Origin: Bdellovibrionaceae bacterium UBA6776
GTDB lineage: Bacteria; Bdellovibrionota; Bdellovibrionia; Bdellovibrionales; UBA1609
NCBI GenBank assembly: GCA_002453155.1
Contig: DKGG01000029.1
Span: 1-25,015 of the forward strand
Direction of reading: 5' to 3'
Length of the DNA stretch: 25,015 nt
Position numbers and translations under genes: made by a program. The notes below the pieces were generated by a model that did not search any database, was not told the origin of the DNA, and saw only the letters and a program-made list of their open reading frames with translations. How positions within the stretch are numbered: position 1 is the stretch's first letter; the number at the start of each line of letters is the position of its first letter. Positions 8,241-15,628 of the stretch are shown one piece after another.

Positions 8241-8774
8241 TCACTGATGGGGTTGAGTGTTTGGGGTTTGGTTCCGCCAGTAATGACAGGTGTACCCTTC
8301 TGGGTGCTTTTGCAGATAATCTTGATGTTCTTCACTGGCGGAATAAAAAATTTCGAAAGCTTGCAATTGAGTGGTGATGGGTTTGCCCCATTTCTCAAAG
8401 GCTCGAGCGATGGCTTGTTCTGCCTCCGCCCTTTGAGACTCTGAGCTGTAAAAAATCACAGAGCGATACTGAGTTCCTCGGTCTCCACCCTGTTGATTCA
8501 ATGTGGTGGGGTCATGCAGGTCAAAAAACAAATCTAAAAGATGAGCCAAAGAGACTTTTGAGGGATCAAAAACCACACGCACGGCTTCGGCATGTCCGGT
8601 GTCTCCGCCACACACCTCTTTATAAGTGGGGTCCTTGAGTGTTCCTCCGGAAAAGCCCACTTCCGTTTCAAGGACACCCCCCACTTGACGGATCAACTCT
8701 TGAGCGCCCCAAAAACATCCCGCGCCAAAGACCAGTGTCTCTTTAGGAATTGAGGTGAGAGCGGTTGAGTTCAA
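8241..8774 (-). CDS. msrA: peptide-methionine (S)-S-oxide reductase
   Basis: 177 aa. The catalytic motif GAGCFWGAQE (Cys20) is followed by GGDTGHAEAVRVVFDP and QYRSVIFYSSESQ, all diagnostic for MsrA. A likely resolving Cys163 lies in GYTCHYW near the C-terminus. It reduces methionine-S-sulfoxide in oxidised proteins with thioredoxin. There is no signal peptide, so it is cytoplasmic. The start is a TTG that overlaps the rarD stop (TTGA), supported by AAGGA 7 nt upstream. No msrB or MsrB fusion is present in the window. Confidence 0.93.
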   Translation of the reverse strand: MNSTALTSIPKETLVFGAGCFWGAQELIRQVGGVLETEVGFSGGTLKDPTYKEVCGGDTGHAEAVRVVFDPSKVSLAHLLDLFFDLHDPTTLNQQGGDRGTQYRSVIFYSSESQRAEAEQAIARAFEKWGKPITTQLQAFEIFYSASEEHQDYLQKHPEGYTCHYWRNQTPNTQPHQ

Positions 8775-9631
8775 CGGTCCGTCCTTCGTTTGGGATTAAA
8801 AATCAGCTCTAGAATCAATAACATGACTCCCCCCCAGATGAGAAGAAAACCAATGAATTTTTTGAACGGAAAGGCCTCTCCGTAAAGGAAAACCCCAAAC
8901 AAAAATTGCAATGTGGGAGCAATAAATTGCAAGAACCCCATCACATTCAGAGGCGTCTTTCCAAGACCCTTGTTGAACCAAAAAAGAGGCAGTCCTGTGG
9001 CCAACCCAGAGCCGGCCAGCAGGAGGGCATCCCTCCCATTGAGCGGAAGAGGAGAAGCGCCTAAGCCTTGAAAAAAGTAAAAACCACCGAGCATAATAAA
9101 GAAAACCAAAAACATCTCGATCTGAAGTGCCGAAGAGGCTGGCAGGGGGTTGACCTTGCGAATCATTCCGTAAAATCCAAAGCTTAAGCCCAAGCTGACT
9201 CCGATCCAAGGAAACTCGCCCGCCTGGAAGGTGAGCCACAACACACCCAGAGTGGCCAATCCCACAGCATACTGCCTTAGCCGGGGCAGTCGCTCTCCAA
9301 GAAAAACAAAGCCCAACAAAAAATTCACCAAGGGGTTGATAAAATAACCCAAAGATCCTTCCACCACTTGGTTGGTATTGACCGCATAGAGGTAAATGGT
9401 CCAGTTGGCGGTCAAAAGAAAGGCACTGGTCACCGCGCTGAGGCGCTGGCGTTTTGTGATTTCTGAGAAGTGTGTCATTCTGCGAGAAGTGATCCAAATG
9501 ACCAAGCTGAAGAACAAAAACGCCCACAGGCTTCGGTGAACCAAAACTTGAGTGATAGGAAGATGGCCCAGCAGTTTCAAGTAAACAGGAATAAATCCCC
9601 AGGCGGTGTAAGCAAGAATCGCATAGAACAT
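8771..9631 (-). CDS. rarD: RarD-type EamA-family permease
   Basis: 286 aa from the ATG at 9631, which begins MFYAILAYTAWGFIPVYLK, the normal RarD opening. A TTG 57 nt upstream would add an unlikely polar tail. About ten hydrophobic helices arranged as two EamA repeats: first half with NWTIYLYAVNTNQVVEGSLGYF and PLVNFLLGFVFLGERL, second half with LFWFNKGLGKTPLNVMGFLQ and FLFGVFLYGEAF. The NTN..E.SLGYFI.PL motif is specific to RarD rather than generic EamA proteins. The substrate of RarD is not established; the superfamily exports small metabolites. First gene of the five-gene run; its ribosome-binding site is weak. Divergent from the UbiA-like gene with only 18 bp between the proposed starts. 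Confidence 0.87.
   Translation of the reverse strand: MFYAILAYTAWGFIPVYLKLLGHLPITQVLVHRSLWAFLFFSLVIWITSRRMTHFSEITKRQRLSAVTSAFLLTANWTIYLYAVNTNQVVEGSLGYFINPLVNFLLGFVFLGERLPRLRQYAVGLATLGVLWLTFQAGEFPWIGVSLGLSFGFYGMIRKVNPLPASSALQIEMFLVFFIMLGGFYFFQGLGASPLPLNGRDALLLAGSGLATGLPLFWFNKGLGKTPLNVMGFLQFIAPTLQFLFGVFLYGEAFPFKKFIGFLLIWGGVMLLILELIFNPKRRTDR
8782..8786 (-). promoter_or_regulatory. ribosome-binding site deciding the TTG start of msrA
   Basis: On the minus strand AAGGA lies 7 nt before the TTG at 8774-8772, inside the last codons of rarD. It supports a TTG start overlapping the rarD stop, since no ATG lies near and GAGCFWG needs the preceding residues. Confidence 0.6.
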
Positions 9632-9647
9632 GAAAAGGGTCTTTCTT

Positions 9648-9700
9648 GGGTGAAGGCCTATCTTCCACCCTTCTTTATTGCAGGGCAAGGCTTGGCCTTG
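9648..9700. promoter_or_regulatory. two inverted repeats in the rarD / UbiA-like divergent region
   Basis: GGGTGAAG (9648-9655) pairs with CTTCCACCC (9662-9670) with one bulged base. CAAGGC (9686-9691) pairs perfectly with GCCTTG (9695-9700) around a 3-nt loop. If the UbiA-like gene starts further downstream than 9650, this is the shared promoter or leader region and these could be operators or leader hairpins. If it starts at 9650 they lie in its first codons. Confidence 0.3.
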
Positions 9701-10435
9701 TGTAGTGTTCTGATTTTACAGAAGTCTGACATTCAAATGCCCATGGTATGGTCTGCCTTCAGTTTGGCGTCTTTTTTGTTTTCTGTATATCTGTTCGAAG
9801 GAATGGGGCTTCTGAGCCCTGAAGATCGGGTGAATCAACCCTTGCGCTGGAATTTTTTTCGGGTGCACAAACATTCGGCATTCTTTTGGATCCTGCTCTC
9901 TGGTCTGATCGGTGTCCTTTGTTTTGAACGTTCGGATTTGCCTGTCGTCAGACCCTTTGGCTCTCTGCTGGCTTCGGGCTTTGGCTTTGGACTGTACGTG
10001 TTCTTTCGTTGGAAAATTTTTGGTTTGATGAAACCTTTTTTGGTGAGTCTTTCGTGGATTTTGGCTTTGTGGGGGTTTTCCCATGTGGAGTTGAACTCTC
10101 ATTTTCCTTTGTATTTGACGGTGTTTTTTCTTTTGTTTTTAGACAGTCTTTGGTTGGACTTGAAGGATGTGAAAGGGGATGCGGCATACGGTTTTAATGT
10201 CAGACATTTTGCAAATCACCCCCGCCGCACATTGAGTTTGGGTCATTTGGCGCTGTTTTTTTTTATCGCAGGGACTTTTTCGTGGAGTCATCCCTTGCAG
10301 TTTGCAAATGGGCTCCTTTGGGCTTGCGGTTACTTTTCGGTTTCTCGGGCAACACGTTTTCAGTATGCGCTGTTGATTCCTTTGTGGTCCTATTTGCTTG
10401 GACTTATAAATCTGTGGGCCAGTGGGCTTGTTTGA
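9650..10435 (+). CDS. UbiA-like prenyltransferase-family membrane protein
   Basis: 261 aa from a GTG at 9650; the start is uncertain (ATG at 9737 or 9743 are alternatives). Seven to nine hydrophobic helices are visible. The second aspartate motif of UbiA proteins is clear, DLKDVKGD at about 170-177. Of the first motif only the tail survives, EDRVNQPLR at about 59-67, matching DRxxxPxR, while the preceding Asn-Asp pair is not recognisable. UbiA enzymes attach isoprenoid chains to aromatic acceptors using Mg-bound pyrophosphate, so the weak first motif raises doubt about standard catalysis. It overlaps the protease gene of cassette 1 tail-to-tail by 32 nt. Family inferred; substrate unknown. 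Confidence 0.55.
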   Translation: MKAYLPPFFIAGQGLALCSVLILQKSDIQMPMVWSAFSLASFLFSVYLFEGMGLLSPEDRVNQPLRWNFFRVHKHSAFFWILLSGLIGVLCFERSDLPVVRPFGSLLASGFGFGLYVFFRWKIFGLMKPFLVSLSWILALWGFSHVELNSHFPLYLTVFFLLFLDSLWLDLKDVKGDAAYGFNVRHFANHPRRTLSLGHLALFFFIAGTFSWSHPLQFANGLLWACGYFSVSRATRFQYALLIPLWSYLLGLINLWASGLV

Positions 10436-11801
10436 GGGTTTTAAAGAAGAGAGCTCTTTCCTCGGAATTCAGTTCCATCAACGTGGTGTGAATGAATTTT
10501 TCAGAGAAGGACTTGAAATTGTCTCCGGGAGTGGTGTCCCGCAAGGTTCGCACCAAACTTTGCAAAACTTTTTCCTCTCCAAGAGTTTCTCTTAAGCTCC
10601 AAAGAAAAGAAGAGATCACAAGGGAATCATTGTAAAGCCCGCCATTGAGATCGGACCATTTACGAAGAGGAGTGAGAGAGCGCCGGTTTTCCTCATGGGG
10701 AATGGCCACCTCACCCATCAGGGGAGTGTTGAGCTGGCAGGCGGTGATAAAGTCTGCCAAGGCTTCGTTGATGCTCCCGCCCTCGCCTTGAAAGGGAAGG
10801 CCTGTTAGGCGATCGACCACGGCGTGAACACTTTCGTGAATCACAATGCTTGGATCTAAAGGAATGTTTTTAAAGCGAACCCCATCTCCTTGTCCCAAAC
10901 GAATGCGGTTTCGATAGTAAAATGCCGAGTTGATGTTCTCCGGATATCCCATCTGGGTTTGCACTTCTAAAATTCCAGCCCAGGTCCACCCTAAGTTTTG
11001 TTCGAACCAGCTGTTGGCCTTTTGAAGCGTGTAATACACCTGCACTTGGGGAAATTTTTCGTCTTCCGGATCAAAATTTAAAGGTTCATTTTGAATGGGC
11101 ACGTCTTTTCCAGATGCAGAGTGGATTCGAAGTTTTCGACTAGAAATAAACGGTCCAGATTGCAAGTTTGAAAGTTGCACTTGCTCCAGGCCACTTCGCT
11201 TTGGGCCTTCGGGGTAAACCGTGGCTTGAAGTCTCATCAGACTTTTTTGAAAGGATGAACCCATGGGTTCATCACTTAAGACATGAAAGCCTTTCGCGTG
11301 AACAATCTTTTGTCGAAGGTGAATGCCGTCCTTCAGATAGTTGATCACCCACACAGGGGCCAGCGAGCCTTTGTAGGCCATAAATGCGGGGGCGTGATCG
11401 AGCAATTTGTCGCCCTGAGGGGTGAGCTTGCGTATGCTCTCCAGACTCATGGCATAGCTTTCAGTGTTTTTAAAAAAGCTGGAGGGAAGCTCTGGAAGAT
11501 CTTCGTAGGCATAAATTTGGTAGGAGAGAAAGTGAAGACCTTGATTCGACTTGTTCTCTTTGATCCAGGTGTTGAGGACGGGAATATTGTAAATGGTTTG
11601 GTTTTTTAAAGTAGAGGTTTCTGTCCCCAAGTAAACCCGTTGCGAGGTTGAAAACTGATAGGGCTTGAGGTTTTGGGAGACTTTCTCTAAGTCCGCTGTG
11701 GCGGAGGAGTAGGGCGACCACTCGCCACGGGTCAGATTCTCCTGACCCGTGCATGCTGTGAGAAATCCAAGAAGCAGAGGTGCTGCAATCAAGAATTTCA
11801 T
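10404..11801 (-). CDS. thermolysin-like (M4-type gluzincin) metallopeptidase lipoprotein, cassette 1
   Basis: 465 aa. Signal peptide with lipobox LTAC (Cys17), so it is membrane-anchored on the periplasmic side or surface. Residues about 40-200 look like an FTP/PepSY-type propeptide (for example APVWVINYLKDGIHLRQKIV). The catalytic part has DPSIVIHESVHAVVD (zinc His322 and His326, Glu323). Exactly 20 residues after the second His comes GGSINEALAD (Glu346, Asp350), the same spacing and wording as thermolysin NEAxxD. Further on, NGGLYNDSLVISSFLW aligns with thermolysin GGVHINSGIINKAAYL, with Tyr390 in the place of catalytic His231. It begins 2 nt after the stop of the small exported protein, with the GAG of that gene's last codon and the following A-run as its only visible ribosome site, which suggests translational coupling. 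Paralogue of the protein at 22818-24215. Confidence 0.82.
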   Translation of the reverse strand: MKFLIAAPLLLGFLTACTGQENLTRGEWSPYSSATADLEKVSQNLKPYQFSTSQRVYLGTETSTLKNQTIYNIPVLNTWIKENKSNQGLHFLSYQIYAYEDLPELPSSFFKNTESYAMSLESIRKLTPQGDKLLDHAPAFMAYKGSLAPVWVINYLKDGIHLRQKIVHAKGFHVLSDEPMGSSFQKSLMRLQATVYPEGPKRSGLEQVQLSNLQSGPFISSRKLRIHSASGKDVPIQNEPLNFDPEDEKFPQVQVYYTLQKANSWFEQNLGWTWAGILEVQTQMGYPENINSAFYYRNRIRLGQGDGVRFKNIPLDPSIVIHESVHAVVDRLTGLPFQGEGGSINEALADFITACQLNTPLMGEVAIPHEENRRSLTPLRKWSDLNGGLYNDSLVISSFLWSLRETLGEEKVLQSLVRTLRDTTPGDNFKSFSEKFIHTTLMELNSEERALFFKTLKQAHWPTDL

Positions 11802-11803
11802 TT

Positions 11804-12235
11804 TTACTCAATAACAAGCTTCTTCTCGAGATAGGTTCCATCTCCGTTCATAAAGCGAAGAGTGTGCTCTCCGGGAACGAATTGACCCATTCGAATCTCT
11901 TTGTTGAAAGGAACCAAAACCATGATGCAAAGTCCTTGAGTTACCTCTGCTTTTGCCCGGATTTCGTGAAGAGTTTCAGTAACATTCGTAATTTCTGGAG
12001 TGGTCCACGCATAACAACCGTTGGGAAAAAATCCACTGGCCACGGTGTAAACATCTGAGTCAGAGCTGAATCCTCCAGGGACGAACACTTCAGAAACGGT
12101 GACGGTCACCTTTTTGGTGGGCAGGTCAGGCTCTTGATTTGCGGCCAAAGCTTGATCGGCTCCCAGAATCAGGCAAACGGCGGCGACGATACCCGTGATT
12201 TGAGAAAGAGTTGTTTTTTTGAAATTGAACTTCAT
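11804..12235 (-). CDS. small exported two-cysteine protein, cassette 1
   Basis: 143 aa from the ATG at 12235, chosen because AAAGGAG lies 5 nt upstream; a longer upstream reading has no such site. Signal peptide ending at about ALA|AN (residue 31), no lipobox. The mature part of about 112 residues is predicted mostly beta: VTVTVSEVFVPGGF, SDVYTVASGFFPNGCYAW, a VTQGLCIMVLVPF strand and an EHTLRFMNGDGTYLEK ending. Cys74 and Cys103 are 29 apart and could form a disulfide. I do not recognise the family. It is the paralogue of 24304-24690 and in both places immediately precedes a thermolysin-like lipoprotein. Plausible roles are partner, inhibitor, chaperone or substrate of that protease; none is shown. 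Confidence 0.8.
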   Translation of the reverse strand: MKFNFKKTTLSQITGIVAAVCLILGADQALAANQEPDLPTKKVTVTVSEVFVPGGFSSDSDVYTVASGFFPNGCYAWTTPEITNVTETLHEIRAKAEVTQGLCIMVLVPFNKEIRMGQFVPGEHTLRFMNGDGTYLEKKLVIE

Positions 12236-12240
12236 GTCAT

Positions 12241-12247
12241 CTCCTTT
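12241..12247 (-). promoter_or_regulatory. strong ribosome-binding site of the cassette 1 small protein
   Basis: AAAGGAG on the minus strand, 5 nt before the ATG at 12235-12233. The same AAAGGAGATG string precedes the paralogue in cassette 2. Confidence 0.75.
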
Positions 12248-12278
12248 AGTTCTTCCGTTGATTAAAGCTACATTCACA

Positions 12279-12307
12279 ACGATAGGGGGAGATTGTAAAA
12301 AATCCAA
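12279..12307 (-). promoter_or_regulatory. possible sigma70-like promoter of cassette 1
   Basis: On the minus strand TTGGAT (12307-12302) and TATCGT (12284-12279) are spaced by 17 nt, 43 bases upstream of the small-protein start. The match to consensus is only partial (3/6 and 4/6). Its position in the 103-bp gap after the MscS gene makes a promoter here reasonable. Confidence 0.25.
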
Positions 12308-12338
12308 TGAACTCTGAGATTGTGTAAAAATCTAAATA

Positions 12339-13160
12339 TCAGCTCTGTGAAACCACAAAATCCGGACGTTGCACTTCTTCCGTATAAAAGCGTTCGCTCA
12401 CTCGCGTCACCACATCAGATTGAAAGGCTTTTTCAAAGCGAACATCTAAGACGTAAGCTTTGGCTTTCAGTTGGATGGCCATGCGATTTGAAAAATTGGA
12501 TTCCGAGATCACGATATTCACAGGTTTTTTCAAATAAACAAAGCGGCTGGTCACAATGGTTTCAAAAATAATTTTTCGTGCCTGTTCAATGTTTGCATGA
12601 AGGGCCACGTGAAAGTCGATGACCACCATCATATCCAATGCGCCCGCATTTCCGGAGGCCACGGCTTCGGTTACAAATTTCGAATTGGGAATGGTCACCA
12701 AATTGTCATCCAAAGTGACCAATCGAACGGCGCGCAGTCCGATGGATTGAATCTCTCCGTAGATGTCACCAAAGGTCACGCGGTCCCCCACTTGAAAGGG
12801 GCGGTCAAACAACAGGGTCAATCCGGCAATCACCGAGGCCACCAAATCTTTCAATGAGAGACCCACAGCAACGGCCAAACTTCCTCCCGCGGCAATCAAT
12901 AATTCTTTTGGAGGGTTCAGGATTCCAAAGACCAGGGCGAAACTTCCAAAGATGTAAACGCTAAAGTTTAAAATCGTAAGGATCTGCGAAATCAAAATGC
13001 GGCGGGATGGAAAACGTTGATTCAAAGAGCCGGCAAAATGGCTCAGTCCACGCAAGATCAAAATCAATGCGCCAAAGCCGATGATCAAAAATAGAATTTT
13101 TTGAAAACCAAAAAGCTCGCTCAGTCCGGAAAGATGAGAAAAATCTGGAGTGTCACTCAT
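12339..13160 (-). CDS. MscS-family mechanosensitive channel
   Basis: 273 aa, close to E. coli MscS (286 aa). Three transmembrane helices at about 20-38, 57-80 and 86-118. The third is the pore-lining helix GGSLAVAVGLSLKDLVASVI followed by AGLTLLFDRPFQVGDRV, the MscS signature. The beta domain follows with IYGEIQSIGLRAVRLVTLDDN and VTIPNSKF, then the alpha/beta C-terminal domain. It should form a heptameric tension-gated pore in the inner membrane that releases solutes on hypo-osmotic shock. The ATG overlaps the end of the upstream NTPase gene by 8 nt, so the two are almost surely co-translated and may work as one complex. Confidence 0.93.
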   Translation of the reverse strand: MSDTPDFSHLSGLSELFGFQKILFLIIGFGALILILRGLSHFAGSLNQRFPSRRILISQILTILNFSVYIFGSFALVFGILNPPKELLIAAGGSLAVAVGLSLKDLVASVIAGLTLLFDRPFQVGDRVTFGDIYGEIQSIGLRAVRLVTLDDNLVTIPNSKFVTEAVASGNAGALDMMVVIDFHVALHANIEQARKIIFETIVTSRFVYLKKPVNIVISESNFSNRMAIQLKAKAYVLDVRFEKAFQSDVVTRVSERFYTEEVQRPDFVVSQS

Positions 13161-15546
13161 AGATAAAGTTCTTTCCTAAAAGATAGTTGTTTAAGCTGTG
13201 TTGGGCCAATGGACGCACTTGGACCCGACGGTCCTTTACTTGAAGGATTCCATAATCTTCTCCGTAACGAAGGGCGCGTTTTACAATGGCTTCAGACAGA
13301 TGAGTCACATTGTGCAGTTCCAAAATCGAAATGTTCTCATGACGGACAATGGCTGCGTAAACGAACAGACTGTCATCACTGGCGTCCGAAAGCCCTTTGA
13401 CGCGATTAAACTCTGGAACGCCCACGAAAATGCGTTTGCGTCCCAGGTCGGTGAGAGCCGACAGCCATAGAGCTAAGGCAATGCGGGGATTTCCCCGGGA
13501 CTGTCCCCACAGCAGGCGAAAGAACTGGGTTTCAACCTGCCCCCCTTGATCTTGTGATGACTGGAAGGCCGAGATCAACCGATCAAACCGAAGTTCAAAG
13601 CCGGTGAGGTTGTGCCTTTGAATGATGAGGTTTTGAATTTCCACATCATTCCAAGATTTGATTTCCAAAGTTTTTCCAAAAATATGATCTTTCCCAAAAA
13701 TTCCCTGAAGGTGGTCCCAGCTGCGGCGGTCAAAGGAAAACAGCCAAAATAATTTTGTCGTGGGAAGATTCACACATTCCAAAAGCGTTTTGTAAGCTTC
13801 AAAACCTTCTGGGGTCCCTAAGAAAAAGTTTTGGGCATTGTCAAAAAACAGGACGTGGTGGGACTCCATGGTGTCATGGAGTTGAACCAAATCCTCAATG
13901 GAGGTTAAAGGAGCATTGAGTTGCTTCGAAAGAAAACTGAAAAAATCTTTTGTCGAAGTGATCTTTGGCGGAACTCGAATTAAAAACTTTTTCTCAACAT
14001 CCAGTTGTTCAAAAGCCTCACGAAGTGTTGTGGACTTTCCAATTCCTTTGGCGCCAGTGACCACGTACCCATCTTCTTCAATCCTCTCATCCCGCCATCC
14101 ATAAATATGTTCCACGATCTTTTTAGCGTCTTCTTGCTTGCGTTTGACCAAGGCCTCAGTAGGGAAGGTGTCATCCAAAGAGAAATAGCTTTTGTACTCT
14201 TCGGGAATTTCTTTTGTAAATTCCTTTTCGCTTTTCTTAGAAACGTCTTCCAGACGTTTCTTAAATATTTCAGAGTGAATGCGCTTGAAGAAATCAAACT
14301 GAGAAAGCCAAGTCAGCGAAATTTCAAAAACGATCACGGCGGAAGATAAAATTCCCAATAAGGGGGTCAAGAGCAAAGAAAAGATGCCGTTTTCGTACCG
14401 ATGGGAAAAGTTCATGATGCTTTCCGGAAGAGCCCCGTCGGAAAGACTCCAGATTTCTTCCTTCCAGCGGCGGGCTTCAAACAGGAAAAACAGAATGTTG
14501 AAGTACAAAATTCCCGAGGAAATCAATGTGTACATCAAAGCTTTGCGTAAAACTTCCGAGACCACGTAAAGGGAAAGGATTTCTCCAAAAAGAATCAAAC
14601 TGATTCGGCGAGCCGAAGAATTGATCTTCTCTTTCTTGAGAGAGTAGGACTCAAGGCCTTCTCGCTGAAAAAGATAAGTCAAAATAGAATTCAAAAGAAT
14701 CAAAGAAATGCGGTAGAGGAAATAGATTTTCAAAAGACCCACAAAGAAGATCAGTTCGGCAATTTCTGAGCGGTCCATGATGCTTTCGGCCACTTCAATA
14801 AAGGCGTACATTAACCCCCATTTTAAATAGGGATTCAGCCGCAAAATGAGCAAAGAAATGGAAGTTCTTTGAGAATAGCTCCACTGAGACCGGTGAAGGA
14901 TTTGTGAACGGAAATTTTCTAAGCGGCGGGACAAACTTTGTGCGAAAAAGAAAAAGATAAAAGGAAGGGCAATCAGTGTCAGAATTCCGAAGAGCTGTCG
15001 AGTGAGCTCCACCCAACCTTTCAGTCCGGAGTTGATTTGATCCCGGGCATCCTTGATTTTGGTCGAAATCAAGGCATAGGCCCGGTAAGGAAGGATCTGA
15101 ACTTCTCGAATCAAGTCCGCAACCAACTCATCTGAAATTTGCAACAGAGGTTTGCAGTTGCTTTTTAAGCACTCCTGAAAAAGCTGGGCTCGAAGGCCTC
15201 CCACCTGAAGAAGCAAACGGTAACGAAGTTGTCTTTCGGTCTCGGCCATTTTAAAAATATTTTCGCCCAAACCATGGCTCTTCAGATTGTCGTCCACAAC
15301 TTCCCGCCACAAATGTTCGACCTGGTCATAGCGGGTCGATAAAGAGGCTGAACTTTTTTTGAGAGCTTCCAAGCGGTCTTTCAGCAGGACGGAAGTCGGG
15401 GTGGACTCTTCCGCAGGAAGGCTTTGGGACGTATTTGTAGATCCCAAGGCTTCTTCCGAATGGGCTGAGGGAAGGGTCAAAAATGTAAGAAGTGTCGCAA
15501 GCGCAAGAGCTGATTTACAGAGAGTTTTAAAGTTGTGTTGGATCAT
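13153..15546 (-). CDS. exported/membrane protein with cytoplasmic P-loop NTPase module, coupled to MscS
   Basis: 797 aa from the ATG at 15546 (a TTG 21 nt upstream is possible). Signal peptide to about SAHS|EE (residue 30). A charged, helix-rich periplasmic region runs about 45-180, with Cys126 and Cys131. Several hydrophobic helices lie between about 185 and 415 (LFGILTLIALPFIFFFFAQ, ELIFFVGLLKIYFLYRISLI, ISLILFGEILSLYVVSEVL and others), with positively charged loops. The cytoplasmic part has Walker A GAKGIGKST (about 498-506), Walker B HHVLFFDNAQ (about 562-571) and a sensor-like LFWLFSFDRRSW. A helical region and a wHTH-like ending (SEAIVKRALRYGEDYGILQVKDRRVQVRP) follow, the layout of an AAA+/STAND ATPase. 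The periplasmic-plus-membrane half resembles the extra part of MscK-type channels but lacks the MscS beta domain, which is supplied by the overlapping next gene. Gating or assembly control of that channel is inferred. Confidence 0.72.
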   Translation of the reverse strand: MIQHNFKTLCKSALALATLLTFLTLPSAHSEEALGSTNTSQSLPAEESTPTSVLLKDRLEALKKSSASLSTRYDQVEHLWREVVDDNLKSHGLGENIFKMAETERQLRYRLLLQVGGLRAQLFQECLKSNCKPLLQISDELVADLIREVQILPYRAYALISTKIKDARDQINSGLKGWVELTRQLFGILTLIALPFIFFFFAQSLSRRLENFRSQILHRSQWSYSQRTSISLLILRLNPYLKWGLMYAFIEVAESIMDRSEIAELIFFVGLLKIYFLYRISLILLNSILTYLFQREGLESYSLKKEKINSSARRISLILFGEILSLYVVSEVLRKALMYTLISSGILYFNILFFLFEARRWKEEIWSLSDGALPESIMNFSHRYENGIFSLLLTPLLGILSSAVIVFEISLTWLSQFDFFKRIHSEIFKKRLEDVSKKSEKEFTKEIPEEYKSYFSLDDTFPTEALVKRKQEDAKKIVEHIYGWRDERIEEDGYVVTGAKGIGKSTTLREAFEQLDVEKKFLIRVPPKITSTKDFFSFLSKQLNAPLTSIEDLVQLHDTMESHHVLFFDNAQNFFLGTPEGFEAYKTLLECVNLPTTKLFWLFSFDRRSWDHLQGIFGKDHIFGKTLEIKSWNDVEIQNLIIQRHNLTGFELRFDRLISAFQSSQDQGGQVETQFFRLLWGQSRGNPRIALALWLSALTDLGRKRIFVGVPEFNRVKGLSDASDDSLFVYAAIVRHENISILELHNVTHLSEAIVKRALRYGEDYGILQVKDRRVQVRPLAQHSLNNYLLGKNFIYE

Positions 15547-15628
15547 TCGCTTTATTCTATGGACCAAGAGCCAGAGAAGTCAAAAAAATGCTTCAAATGA
15601 AGACTTTGGAATTCCGATAACCCAAGTG

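Noticed and set aside
8796..9668. 290-codon minus-strand frame overlapping rarD in another phase
   Set aside because: rarD reads through with family motifs in its own phase; this frame gives a Ser/Arg/Cys-rich, non-membrane product.
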